From: CAYGJN01 sp964350135
GTDB lineage: Bacteria > Bdellovibrionota > Bacteriovoracia > Bacteriovoracales > Bacteriovoracaceae
Direction of reading: 5' to 3'
DNA length: 19,724 bases
Assembly: GCA_964350135.1 (NCBI GenBank)
Contig: CAYGJN010000043.1
Location: forward strand, 1 to 19,724
Positions within the stretch are counted from its first letter, which is position 1, and every line of letters begins with the position of its first letter. The position numbers and the translations under genes were made by a program. Under the pieces are notes generated by a model. The model searched no databases. It saw only the letters and a list, made by a program, of their open reading frames with translations, and had not been told where the DNA came from. Positions 13,238-19,724 of this stretch are shown here, piece by piece.

Positions 13238-15001
13238 TTATTTCAGCAAGGCCCTAAGACCTTTTTGAGCGCAACTAGAAAGCTGGTTAGCCTGTATTGA
13301 TTTTTGCTCAAACTCATTAAGGTCCATAGTATAAGAAATAACGATTTTTCGATCTTTATCAAAAGCAAATACTCTTGTTCCATCAAAGCCGTAAGTATAT
13401 TTTTTAGGTATAAACTTGAAACGTTTTTTGTCAAAATCTTCTACGGGGGTAAGATGGACTATATGCCCAGTATTTCTTTTGCTTCCAAAAATATGCTTAA
13501 GGTACTTTTGGTCATAATCAAAATGGGAACGATTTATTTTAAACAAATAATGCTTGCTCATCTGTTGATAAATATCTTGTACTGTATAAGCGACAGCTTT
13601 TTGAATACGTTTGAATATATTTTGGTCATCCAAATTTTCAGCCTCTTTAATATTTTCAAAATAAGCAATCTTTTTTCCTCCAATATTTTTAGTTCTCTTA
13701 ACAGTAGTTTTGCCAGACAAAGCAGCTTTAAGATTGGCCAATGCTTCTTCGGATTGGGTAGTAAGATTTATAGAGCCTCCTTTAATCCTTTCAGCCTCTC
13801 TTAGATAATAGTTCAAGAAAATATCTGAAAATTTAATACTTCTAAAATGATTCATAAAGGGATTATAGGCTTGAGAGCTATAACTCCAAGAATGTATGCC
13901 AGGCCTATGATTAAGTTTTCCATCCACAAAGTTTTCATTCACAATACTATGAGGTTTGAGGTTAGGGTTTACATTATAAAAAAGTCTTTTCCCCTGAGAG
14001 AGTCTTATATGTGGGTCAAACATAACATCGCTTATATCTCTAAAGCCTATATCAATAATTTTATCTGTTTTTTCATCAAGAATCGCAAAAAGGTTTTGTC
14101 CATGGCCTTCAACATAAATACCATGTGTGAAATTAAGTTGTGCGTGAAATTTTGCTAGTTTTGGAACAAGTTCTTCACGCATGAAAGAATCAAAGGCAAA
14201 AACATTATTTGTTTTTTGCTCCCAATAATCTTTATCAAGTAGTCCATGGAGAGGAACCATATAGCTTCCCTTAGGTAGTCCCCCTTCTGGTTCTACAGAT
14301 CTCAGCAAATAGGAATAGGTTCCTTTTTTGCCAACGGTTGCAACAAACTTTTCCGGTAAGTAGTGAAACTTTTGAGAGTTAGGAGTGTGATTATAAATTT
14401 TTTCTAAAATCGTATTACCGTGAACACCATTTCTTAAATTTTCACCATCATTATGCCCGGCCCAATTATTTGTTTTTAAAAACATGGGACTATTCTCTGG
14501 TTTTTTAGGATCCCAGACAAAATAGCTTGAATGGCCCTGAATTTTAATTCCTTTTAAAATCGATTTTGGTGGATCACTAGCAAGCGAATCTAAAACTTTC
14601 CTTTTAGGTTTTGTAATACCTCTAATCCAATAGCTTATATGTTTAAAGTTATTTTCATGTGGTAAATCACTTACAATACTTTTCCCACTAAACTCTGTAG
14701 GGTCAAAAAAAACATTAAGCCATTTCCTTCCATCTCTAGTTTCAATTGCAAAATCGATATTTTCTTTTTCAAGACTTTCAGTTGTTATAACAAAAGCATC
14801 ATCAAGAGGAACCTGATAATGATAAATCTCTCTTATAATATTATCTTTATGATCTAGAGGCAGTGTAATACTTTTTCTTTTTTCTGCATTTTTAAACTCT
14901 AGCTCAATATACTTACGCCATTTCTTTGGAACTTCATTGAGGTCAATAGCTCCAAAGGCTGCATTAATAAGTAAAAATAGTAATAAAAAATGATTTTTCA
15001 C
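13238..15001 (-). CDS. Exported protein resembling IucA/IucC siderophore synthetases
   Basis: This 587-aa protein starts with a signal peptide (MKNHFLLLFLLINAAFG, probable cleavage near 17-18). By eye its mature part follows IucA/IucC (NIS synthetase) order: an FLKTNNW...ENLRNG block near 174-192 like the family's Lys-containing motif, an ELVPKLAKFHAQLNFTHGIYVEGHGQN segment (277-303) ending in HGQN, then IDIGFRDISD (316-325) with an RD pair, corresponding to the EaHxQN...RD active-site region. Total length also fits. Known NIS synthetases are cytosolic and ATP-dependent, so an export signal is odd; the match could instead be to a kinase-like relative. The start is GTG at 15001 with only a weak AAAGA upstream. 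The M23 gene lies 52 bp upstream on the same strand and may share its transcript. Confidence 0.6.
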   Translation of the reverse strand: MKNHFLLLFLLINAAFGAIDLNEVPKKWRKYIELEFKNAEKRKSITLPLDHKDNIIREIYHYQVPLDDAFVITTESLEKENIDFAIETRDGRKWLNVFFDPTEFSGKSIVSDLPHENNFKHISYWIRGITKPKRKVLDSLASDPPKSILKGIKIQGHSSYFVWDPKKPENSPMFLKTNNWAGHNDGENLRNGVHGNTILEKIYNHTPNSQKFHYLPEKFVATVGKKGTYSYLLRSVEPEGGLPKGSYMVPLHGLLDKDYWEQKTNNVFAFDSFMREELVPKLAKFHAQLNFTHGIYVEGHGQNLFAILDEKTDKIIDIGFRDISDVMFDPHIRLSQGKRLFYNVNPNLKPHSIVNENFVDGKLNHRPGIHSWSYSSQAYNPFMNHFRSIKFSDIFLNYYLREAERIKGGSINLTTQSEEALANLKAALSGKTTVKRTKNIGGKKIAYFENIKEAENLDDQNIFKRIQKAVAYTVQDIYQQMSKHYLFKINRSHFDYDQKYLKHIFGSKRNTGHIVHLTPVEDFDKKRFKFIPKKYTYGFDGTRVFAFDKDRKIVISYTMDLNEFEQKSIQANQLSSCAQKGLRALLK

Positions 15002-15053
15002 AGATCTTTATCGGCAGTGAATAGGACTTAATTATGGAGTAGATTAATAAGGT

Positions 15054-15950
15054 TTAGTGTGAGTTCTCACTGAATGGAATACCTGAGACCCAATTTCCAT
15101 TAACTTTAACTCCCCAATGAAGATGTGGCCCTGAGACTCTCCCGGTTGCTCCAGCAAGCCCTAAGGTTTCACCTTTAGGGATGATCTCTCCTTCTCTGGC
15201 CTTAATTTCTGATAGATGGCAATACATTGTAAAAATATTAAGCCCATGATCAATAATGACTGCATTTCCGTTGAAAAAAAGATCTCCTGCAAAAACAACT
15301 CGTCCTCTGTTTGCTGCAGGTATTGGAACTCCTACTGCTGCTCTAAAATCTGTACCCAAGTGAACTGAGTTCTTCTTATTATTAAAAATCCGTTTAACTC
15401 CAAATGGACTCGTAATAACTGATTCTATAGGCACCTCAAATTCTTCATTGAAATAAGGAGTTTGGACCCCAGATGAATAAATCTTTTTTTGAAGATCTCT
15501 TTCTTTGTACCAACGTTTTAAATTTTTTGGTGAAAGATCAATATGTTTTTTAGGAACATTGAGCATTTCTTCTTTGAATTTAAACTCTATCCAGCTCACC
15601 TTAAAAACCTCTAAAGGTTTTTGTCTTTTAGGTAAAACCGCCTGGCAAGAAAAGTTTTTAGGTCTATAATAATTTATACTCAAATATGTTTTTAAAATAT
15701 TGTCATGAACAGTAAAAAAAACATTTTGATTATCACAAGTAAGAACTTTAGGTCTTGTTCCACCAAGTTCTTCTAAGTTTAACTTTACACTTAACCCATG
15801 ACCTCTTGGAATAGTGATCTCTTTAGCTTTGAACTCTTTTAAAATTTTGGCCTTGGACTTTAAAACTGGGAGCTTTTTTCTAGTGGAAGAGCACCCCCCC
15901 AAAACGATAGCTAGAGCTAATAAAACCAATATATTGAATGTAAATCTCAT
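15054..15950 (-). CDS. M23 endopeptidase lipoprotein (LytM-like)
   Basis: The 298-aa protein has a lipoprotein signal (VLLALAIVLGGC, lipobox Cys20), a central region of about 150 residues with Cys72 and Cys102, and a C-terminal M23 domain. Metal and catalytic residues are complete: His197 and Asp201 in HLGTDF, His245 in MYCHLS, and His276 and His278 in PHLHWG. TSPFGVKR (180-187) is the usual start of the domain. M23 enzymes cut peptidoglycan cross-bridges or stems; with all ligands present it is likely an active hydrolase rather than an EnvC-type activator. As a lipoprotein it probably acts in the periplasm or on the outer membrane inner face. AAGGAA precedes the ATG. A palindrome (15982-15995) lies in its upstream region. 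Confidence 0.92.
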   Translation of the reverse strand: MRFTFNILVLLALAIVLGGCSSTRKKLPVLKSKAKILKEFKAKEITIPRGHGLSVKLNLEELGGTRPKVLTCDNQNVFFTVHDNILKTYLSINYYRPKNFSCQAVLPKRQKPLEVFKVSWIEFKFKEEMLNVPKKHIDLSPKNLKRWYKERDLQKKIYSSGVQTPYFNEEFEVPIESVITSPFGVKRIFNNKKNSVHLGTDFRAAVGVPIPAANRGRVVFAGDLFFNGNAVIIDHGLNIFTMYCHLSEIKAREGEIIPKGETLGLAGATGRVSGPHLHWGVKVNGNWVSGIPFSENSH

Positions 15951-15981
15951 GAAATTTCCTTAATTCTTACTATGATTCACA

Positions 15982-15995
15982 TTTCTGATCAGAAA
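15982..15995. promoter_or_regulatory. 14-bp perfect palindrome, possible operator
   Basis: TTTCTGATCAGAAA is a perfect palindrome, with further partial symmetry (GATT 15974-15977 and AATC 15996-15999). It lies 32 bp before the M23 start and about 97 bp before the divergent M48-like start, a place expected for a dimeric regulator. TTGATT (minus strand) next to it may be a -35. Confidence 0.45.
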
Positions 15996-16091
15996 ATCAA
16001 GAAGTTACAGGAAGTCTTTTCATGGGGGATAGACAATCCCTATTTTGCTTGGCAGTGTGTCATTCTATGGGAATAGGCCCTGAGAGCTATT

Positions 16092-16889
16092 ATGAAAGTA
16101 TTATTTGCCATTATTTTAAACTACCTAATTTGCCAGACTGCTACTGCCAGGCTTCATAGACTACCTTTGGACTTATTGGAGCGGGTACAATCATACAGAC
16201 CATTTGAAAAGAGCTACCAAAAGACTCTGGATCAATTTAAGAATTTCGCAGACCCCTATGCCAATATCTATGGGAAATCTCTTTTTTATGTGGATATGGA
16301 TATCTCTGATAGTTTCCAAGTTTTTGCTGATGAAGTTGATGATGATTGGGTAATCTATCTCTCAGGTGGTGTTTATAGACATTCAAAAATGAATGAGAGT
16401 ATTTTTGTTTTAATTCTTTGCCATGAGCTTGGTCATTTTTTAGGGAAGGCGCCTTATTTTTTAGATCCTGATTACGCAAAGTTTAGTAATGAGGGACAAG
16501 CGGATTATTTTGCAGGCTCTTGTTTAAAAGATTATCTAAAAGAATTACCTGAGAAACTTACAAAAAAGAGTTCAAAAAGGGCCATAAAAATCTGCCAAGA
16601 AAACTACGAAGCAGAACTTGATCTTAAAGCATGCGCCCAAACCCTGGACACAGCTAAAGATCTAACAAAAATACTGTCTCCTCGTTTTCTTTTTGGTAAA
16701 CCGAAGCTTAAAAAGAAAGACCTATCACAAGTAGATATGACTCTAGATAGTTATCCAAGTCTTCAATGTCGCCTTGATACAATAAAGCAAGGTGCTCTTT
16801 GCTCATCAAGTCTTTTAAGTGGTGAAGCCCCTTGCAATGAAGCACTTGGATCTAGGCCAAGTTGTTGGTATAAAGAACCTCTAGATTGA
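16092..16889 (+). CDS. Exported M48-like zinc metalloprotease
   Basis: This 265-aa protein has a signal peptide (MKVLFAIILNYLICQTATA, cleavage after residue 19) and a zinc-protease core: CHELGHFLG (HExxH at 111-115), then NEGQADYFAG (Glu134 as third ligand), as in M48/Ste24-type peptidases. YPSLQCRLDTI (about 218-228) resembles the conserved HPs...R segment near the end of M48 domains. Several Cys cluster in the C-terminal half (residues 168, 181, 223, 233, 244, 254, approximately), suggesting disulfides in the periplasm. It lacks the TPR tail of BepA. It may be a chaperone-protease of the envelope; substrate is unknown. hemB starts nine bases after its stop, so an operon with hemB-sufE is likely. 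Weak GAGAG precedes the ATG. Confidence 0.78.
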   Translation: MKVLFAIILNYLICQTATARLHRLPLDLLERVQSYRPFEKSYQKTLDQFKNFADPYANIYGKSLFYVDMDISDSFQVFADEVDDDWVIYLSGGVYRHSKMNESIFVLILCHELGHFLGKAPYFLDPDYAKFSNEGQADYFAGSCLKDYLKELPEKLTKKSSKRAIKICQENYEAELDLKACAQTLDTAKDLTKILSPRFLFGKPKLKKKDLSQVDMTLDSYPSLQCRLDTIKQGALCSSSLLSGEAPCNEALGSRPSCWYKEPLD

Positions 16890-16898
16890 GGATTTAAA

Positions 16899-17885
16899 AT
16901 GTACAATAAGCAAATAAGACCAAGAAGATTAAGATCAAGCAAAGGTATAAGAAACCTAGTAAAAGAGACCTCTCTAAGTCCTAGAGACTTAATCGCACCT
17001 CTTTTTATTGTGCCTGGACAAAATATCAAAGAGCCTATTGATTCTATGCCTGGTCAATTCCGATACTCTGTGGACTTATTGATTGAGAAAATAAAAACTC
17101 TAAGTAGTCTGGGGATTCAATGTGTTTCTCTCTTTCCTGCTTTAACTGATGAGCTTAAAGATAAAAATGCCTCTGAATCAACTAACCCACAAGGCCTTAT
17201 ACCACAGGCCATAAAAGAAATTAAAACAGCTGTGCCTACTATGCTTGTCATGGTGGATGTAGCAATGGATCCCTATTCCAGTGATGGACATGATGGTTAT
17301 GTTGATGAATCAAGTGGTGAAATAATAAACGATAAAACTCTTGAGATTCTTTTTGCCATGGCCTTAAATTTTGCAAAAGCAGGAGCTGATATTTTAGGTC
17401 CAAGCGATATGATGGACCATCGAGTTGGCTTTCTTAGAAAACATCTTGATGAGCATGGCTTTACTAATATTTTAATTATGAGCTACACGGCTAAATATGC
17501 ATCATCATTTTATGGCCCTTTTAGGGATGCACTTGATAGTGCTCCAAAGTCTGGAGATAAAAAAACTTATCAAATGGATTTTGCAAATGCCCAAGAAGCA
17601 CTCAAAGAATTAGCTCTTGATGAAAAAGAGGGTGCTGATATTGTCATGGTAAAACCGGGCATTAGTTATCTTGATATCGTTTATAGACTTTCTCAAAATA
17701 CAAAACTACCTATTGCTGCTTATCAAGTCAGCGGTGAGTACTCCATGATAAAAGCTGCCAGTGAAAAAGGTTGGTTAGATGAAAAATCTGTCATGATGGA
17801 AACTCTTACTTCATTTAAAAGAGCAGGTTGTGATATTATTTTAACTTACTTTGCTGAACAAGCCGCAAGAGAGTTAAATAAATGA
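16899..17885 (+). CDS. hemB: Delta-aminolevulinic acid dehydratase, Mg type
   Basis: The 328-aa enzyme (porphobilinogen synthase) joins two 5-aminolevulinates to give porphobilinogen for heme. The Schiff-base lysines are Lys199 in MSYTAKYAS and Lys252 in VMVKPG. The metal region reads DVAMDPYSSDGHDGYVD (120-136): Asp replaces the Cys ligands of zinc-dependent enzymes, placing it in the magnesium-type group. DILGPSDMMDHRVG (164-177) and FYGPFRDA (204-211) are typical. GAGGAT at the end of the M48-like gene precedes the ATG. Its TGA overlaps the sufE ATG (ATGA), so the two are translationally coupled and link heme and Fe-S assembly. Confidence 0.97.
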   Translation: MYNKQIRPRRLRSSKGIRNLVKETSLSPRDLIAPLFIVPGQNIKEPIDSMPGQFRYSVDLLIEKIKTLSSLGIQCVSLFPALTDELKDKNASESTNPQGLIPQAIKEIKTAVPTMLVMVDVAMDPYSSDGHDGYVDESSGEIINDKTLEILFAMALNFAKAGADILGPSDMMDHRVGFLRKHLDEHGFTNILIMSYTAKYASSFYGPFRDALDSAPKSGDKKTYQMDFANAQEALKELALDEKEGADIVMVKPGISYLDIVYRLSQNTKLPIAAYQVSGEYSMIKAASEKGWLDEKSVMMETLTSFKRAGCDIILTYFAEQAARELNK

Positions 17886-18298
17886 GTATCACAGCTAGAA
17901 AAGATGAAGTTTTAAAAAGATTTACAAGTTTTGACTCTTGGGAAGATCGCTACAGACAATTAATTCATTATGGTAAAAAAATTGCGACTATGAACTCTGA
18001 AGAAAAAGCTGACGAACTCCTTGTTCCAGGATGTCTTTCTAAAGTTTGGCTTAAGCATGAACTTAGAGATGGTAAGATTTTCTTTAAAGCAGATAGTGAC
18101 GCTGCAATTACAAAAGGAATTATTGGAGTCTTAATTTCTGTCTACTCTGACTCAACACCAGAAGAAATAACCTCTCTCTCTCCAGATTTTTTAAAAGAAA
18201 TTGGAATTACAGATCATCTTTCTATGAATCGTAGAAATGGCCTTGCCAATATGTGCAAACTTATCCAGGGCTATGGTGAAAAATACGCTCAAACTTAA
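17882..18298 (+). CDS. sufE: SufE-family cysteine desulfurase partner
   Basis: The 138-aa protein has the SufE/CsdE fold signature: RYRQLIHYGKKI (23-34), VPGCLSKVWL with Cys51, which accepts sulfur from the desulfurase as persulfide (same position as E. coli SufE), FFKADSDAAITKGIIGVLISVYS (67-89) and a C-terminal LSMNRRNGLANMCKLIQ (115-131). It enhances SufS-type desulfurase activity during Fe-S cluster assembly in the cytosol. No SufS, SufBCD or CsdA gene is nearby; it is unlinked from its usual partners and coupled instead to hemB by an ATGA overlap. SufE and CsdE cannot be separated here, so the symbol is by similarity. Confidence 0.93.
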   Translation: MSITARKDEVLKRFTSFDSWEDRYRQLIHYGKKIATMNSEEKADELLVPGCLSKVWLKHELRDGKIFFKADSDAAITKGIIGVLISVYSDSTPEEITSLSPDFLKEIGITDHLSMNRRNGLANMCKLIQGYGEKYAQT

Positions 18299-18348
18299 AA
18301 TATAGATTTTAATTAGACAGAAACTTCAGCTTCCCGTAAATTGTGCCT

Positions 18349-18936
18349 ATGAGTGCATTACTAGAAGTCCTTGGGGCTTGCGGACAAATTTTTGATGATA
18401 GCTTTACAGTTGCTGATCTTAAAACAAAGGATGAGCCCTTAGTTTTTGTTAATGAATCATTTCTAAGATTAACTGGGTACTCAAAAGAAGAAGTGCTTGG
18501 AAAAAACTGTCGCTTTCTTCAAGGTGAAGCTACAGATAAGGTCGTTACAAAACGTCTCAGAGAATCAATCAATAATAGAGAGAGCTGCTACTATGATGTT
18601 CTCAACTATAAGAAAAATGGCACCCCATTTTGGAATAGATTGGCCCTTATACCAATCACTCACCAGGATGAGCCTAGATTCTACATAGGAATTCAGCAAG
18701 ATATTACTAAACAAAAAGAGCTAAACCTTGGAGCTCCTATTGATAAGTTTATCACTCAAGGCCAAAGCACCAATGAAGTGGCCCGATATATCAATAATCC
18801 GCTCCTTAGTATTATTAATTCATCCAGAACCCTCCAATACCTCTCAACAGGTCATGACCCTCAAATGCTTAAAGAGATCGTTGAGACTATGAAAACTGAG
18901 GTTGCAAGTATCTCAAATTACGTAAAATCGTTATAA
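18349..18936 (+). CDS. LOV-domain photoreceptor with degenerate kinase helix
   Basis: Residues 12-125 form a PAS/LOV domain with the flavin-adduct motif GKNCRFLQG (Cys54), NYKKNGTPFWNRL (Asn86, Asn96) and FYIGIQQDIT (Gln116), all expected for blue-light FMN photochemistry. After a linker, 143-195 resemble a HisKA dimerisation hairpin: NEVARYINNPLLSIINSSRTLQYL, where kinases usually read H-E-x-N-N-P-L. The phospho-acceptor His is replaced (Arg146-Tyr147) and no ATPase domain follows before the TAA. It should therefore sense light and dimerise but not phosphorylate, perhaps acting on a separate partner. I start at ATG 18349; GTG at 18343 would add two residues, and neither has a clear ribosome site. 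Context with sufE is probably incidental. Confidence 0.88.
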   Translation: MSALLEVLGACGQIFDDSFTVADLKTKDEPLVFVNESFLRLTGYSKEEVLGKNCRFLQGEATDKVVTKRLRESINNRESCYYDVLNYKKNGTPFWNRLALIPITHQDEPRFYIGIQQDITKQKELNLGAPIDKFITQGQSTNEVARYINNPLLSIINSSRTLQYLSTGHDPQMLKEIVETMKTEVASISNYVKSL

Positions 18937-19133
18937 AAAGAAGATTGCTTTAAAAATCATGGAATCCTGATGCCGTAAGTAACTGTAATTACTATAAATG
19001 TCTCCTGTAACCGATTGTTTTCACATAAACCCGCATTGTTTTTAGTCATAGTCAGTAAATTTTACTCTAAATATCTCTAAGTATGCATTATTTGGAGCAG
19101 GGTTTTGGCACAGTACCTGCAAATAAGACAAGT
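18937..19133. other. Intergenic region before the transglycosylase gene
   Basis: About 197 bp if the downstream start is 19134 (146 bp if 19083). It is AT-rich, with a weak hairpin AGTAA/TTACT near 18977-18992. No convincing terminator or promoter was identified; TTGTTT at 19036-19041 lacks a good -10. Confidence 0.35.
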
Positions 19134-19712
19134 ATGAAATGGTTAATAAGCATACTATTTATATCCTTAATCTCATCACCTCAACTGGCAGGTTTACAGT
19201 TAGATGATGCAGGCTTTGTCTTTAATTCTGAACACCACAGAAAGCAGTTTACTGAGACTAGAAAATTCATAACTCATAGACATAAGGACATTCTTAATCT
19301 TCACCTTAGGGCCTTTGATAATGGACAGGAATTTATTCATAGAATCCTTTTAAGAGAGCTTCCTAAGAAAAGAAGAAATCTTGCAAAGCCGATGGCAAAA
19401 AAGATTTTTGATCTTTCAGCTCGCTACCAAGTAGATCCAATATTTGTACTCGCGATAATCAAAAATGAAAGCCACTACCACCCATATGCAATTGGTACTG
19501 TTGGGGAAATCGGTCTTATGCAAATTCGTCCAAGTACAGCAAAATGGATTACTAAAAAACTTGGAATGAAATGGCATGGAAGAAAATCATTATTTGACCC
19601 AATGGTTAATATTGAAATAGGAATGGCGTACCTACATTATCTAAAAAAAGATCTTGGACATGAAAGACTTGTTTACTTAGCTGAAAATAATATTACTATT
19701 ATACAAATCTGA
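19134..19712 (+). CDS. Lytic transglycosylase (SLT), 3' end lost
   Basis: From ATG 19134 the protein starts with a signal peptide (MKWLISILFISLISSPQLAG); an upstream ATG at 19083 would add 17 residues before it and is less likely. Residues about 90-180 form an SLT domain: VDPIFVLAIIKNESHYHPYAIGTVGEIGLMQIRPSTA holds the catalytic Glu112 (in NES) and the GLMQ motif, followed by LFDPMVNIEIGMAYLHYL. The enzyme would cut glycan strands of peptidoglycan to anhydro-muropeptides in the periplasm. The family's AYNxG block should follow, but the sequence degrades and the TGA at 19710-19712 falls in adapter sequence. The real gene extends beyond the contig, and residues after about 188 are not trustworthy. 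Confidence 0.88.
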   Translation: MKWLISILFISLISSPQLAGLQLDDAGFVFNSEHHRKQFTETRKFITHRHKDILNLHLRAFDNGQEFIHRILLRELPKKRRNLAKPMAKKIFDLSARYQVDPIFVLAIIKNESHYHPYAIGTVGEIGLMQIRPSTAKWITKKLGMKWHGRKSLFDPMVNIEIGMAYLHYLKKDLGHERLVYLAENNITIIQI

Positions 19713-19724
19713 CGCTGCCGACGA
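19699..19724. other. Nextera adapter carry-over at contig end
   Basis: The last 14 bases GACGCTGCCGACGA equal the distal part of the reverse-complement Nextera read-1 adapter, and TTATACAAATCT before them matches the transposase end TTATACACATCT with one mismatch. This is sequencing-library sequence and not genomic. Confidence 0.95.

Noticed and set aside
13304..14158. Plus-strand frames of 100-166 aa inside the IucA/IucC-like gene
   Set aside because: Low-complexity Ile/Phe/Ser-rich translations typical of the complement of an AT-rich gene; the minus strand is a continuous 587-aa frame with motifs.
16026..16040. GGGAT/ATCCC hairpin before the M48-like gene
   Set aside because: A five-bp stem without a real U-tract, too weak to call a terminator or riboswitch.
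1..19724. CRISPR arrays, tRNA/rRNA genes, insertion sequences, integrase or att sites
   Set aside because: No regularly spaced repeats, tRNA-like cloverleaf, transposase motif or flanking inverted repeats were seen by eye.

Overview
The window is a 19.7 kb, AT-rich, densely packed bacterial contig with short intergenic gaps, several zero-gap or overlapping gene pairs, and AAGGAG-like ribosome binding sites. Two TTG/GTG starts and several lipoprotein or signal-peptide genes suggest a Gram-negative, low-GC organism. The gene mix resembles what I would expect from the Bdellovibrionota/Bacteriovoracales (Halobacteriovorax-like predators): exported peptidases and cell-wall hydrolases, a short DksA-type protein, FolE2 and Mg-type HemB. 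This placement is an inference from overall character; no marker gene settles it. The last 14 bases are an exact match to an Illumina Nextera adapter tail, so the right edge is an assembly or read end and not biology.

Layout. 1-917: 3' part of a subtilisin-like S8 protease, ending at a strong bidirectional hairpin shared with a convergent DksA/TraR-type zinc-finger gene (985-1419, minus). 1571-1783: small zinc-ribbon protein (minus). 1922-2715: yceF-type Maf pyrophosphatase overlapping yidD (plus). 2712-4658: minus-strand run of carboxylesterase, DUF2797 and DOMON-like genes. 4669-5535: HIT-family protein, then an unrecognised 141-aa protein with a Cys-rich tail (plus). 5537-9724: minus-strand operon cysS, DUF177-like, speD (eukaryotic-type AdoMet decarboxylase), speE and an EVE-domain gene. 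9841-11103: dihydroorotase, divergent from cysS. 11124-12083: M14 carboxypeptidase lipoprotein (minus), preceded by a possible 37-codon ORF. 12305-13237: folE2 (plus). 13238-15001: exported protein resembling IucA/IucC siderophore synthetases (minus). 15054-15950: M23 endopeptidase lipoprotein (minus). 16092-18298: exported M48-like protease, hemB and sufE (plus). 18349-18936: LOV-domain photoreceptor with a degenerate histidine-kinase helix. 19134 to the end: lytic transglycosylase truncated by the contig edge.

How the genes fit together. Housekeeping metabolism dominates: spermidine synthesis (SpeD makes decarboxylated AdoMet, SpeE uses it), pyrimidine, folate/queuosine precursor, heme and Fe-S assembly steps, and Cys-tRNA charging. 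Interleaved are four exported enzymes likely to act on peptidoglycan or envelope proteins (M14, M23, M48-like, SLT) plus the S8 protease. The most unusual items are the eukaryotic-type SpeD, the exported IucA/IucC-like protein, the LOV protein whose dimerisation helix lacks the phospho-acceptor His, the Cys-tailed small protein, and a DUF2797 protein that appears to have lost one full zinc-ligand set. No CRISPR array, tRNA, rRNA, insertion sequence or integrase was seen.
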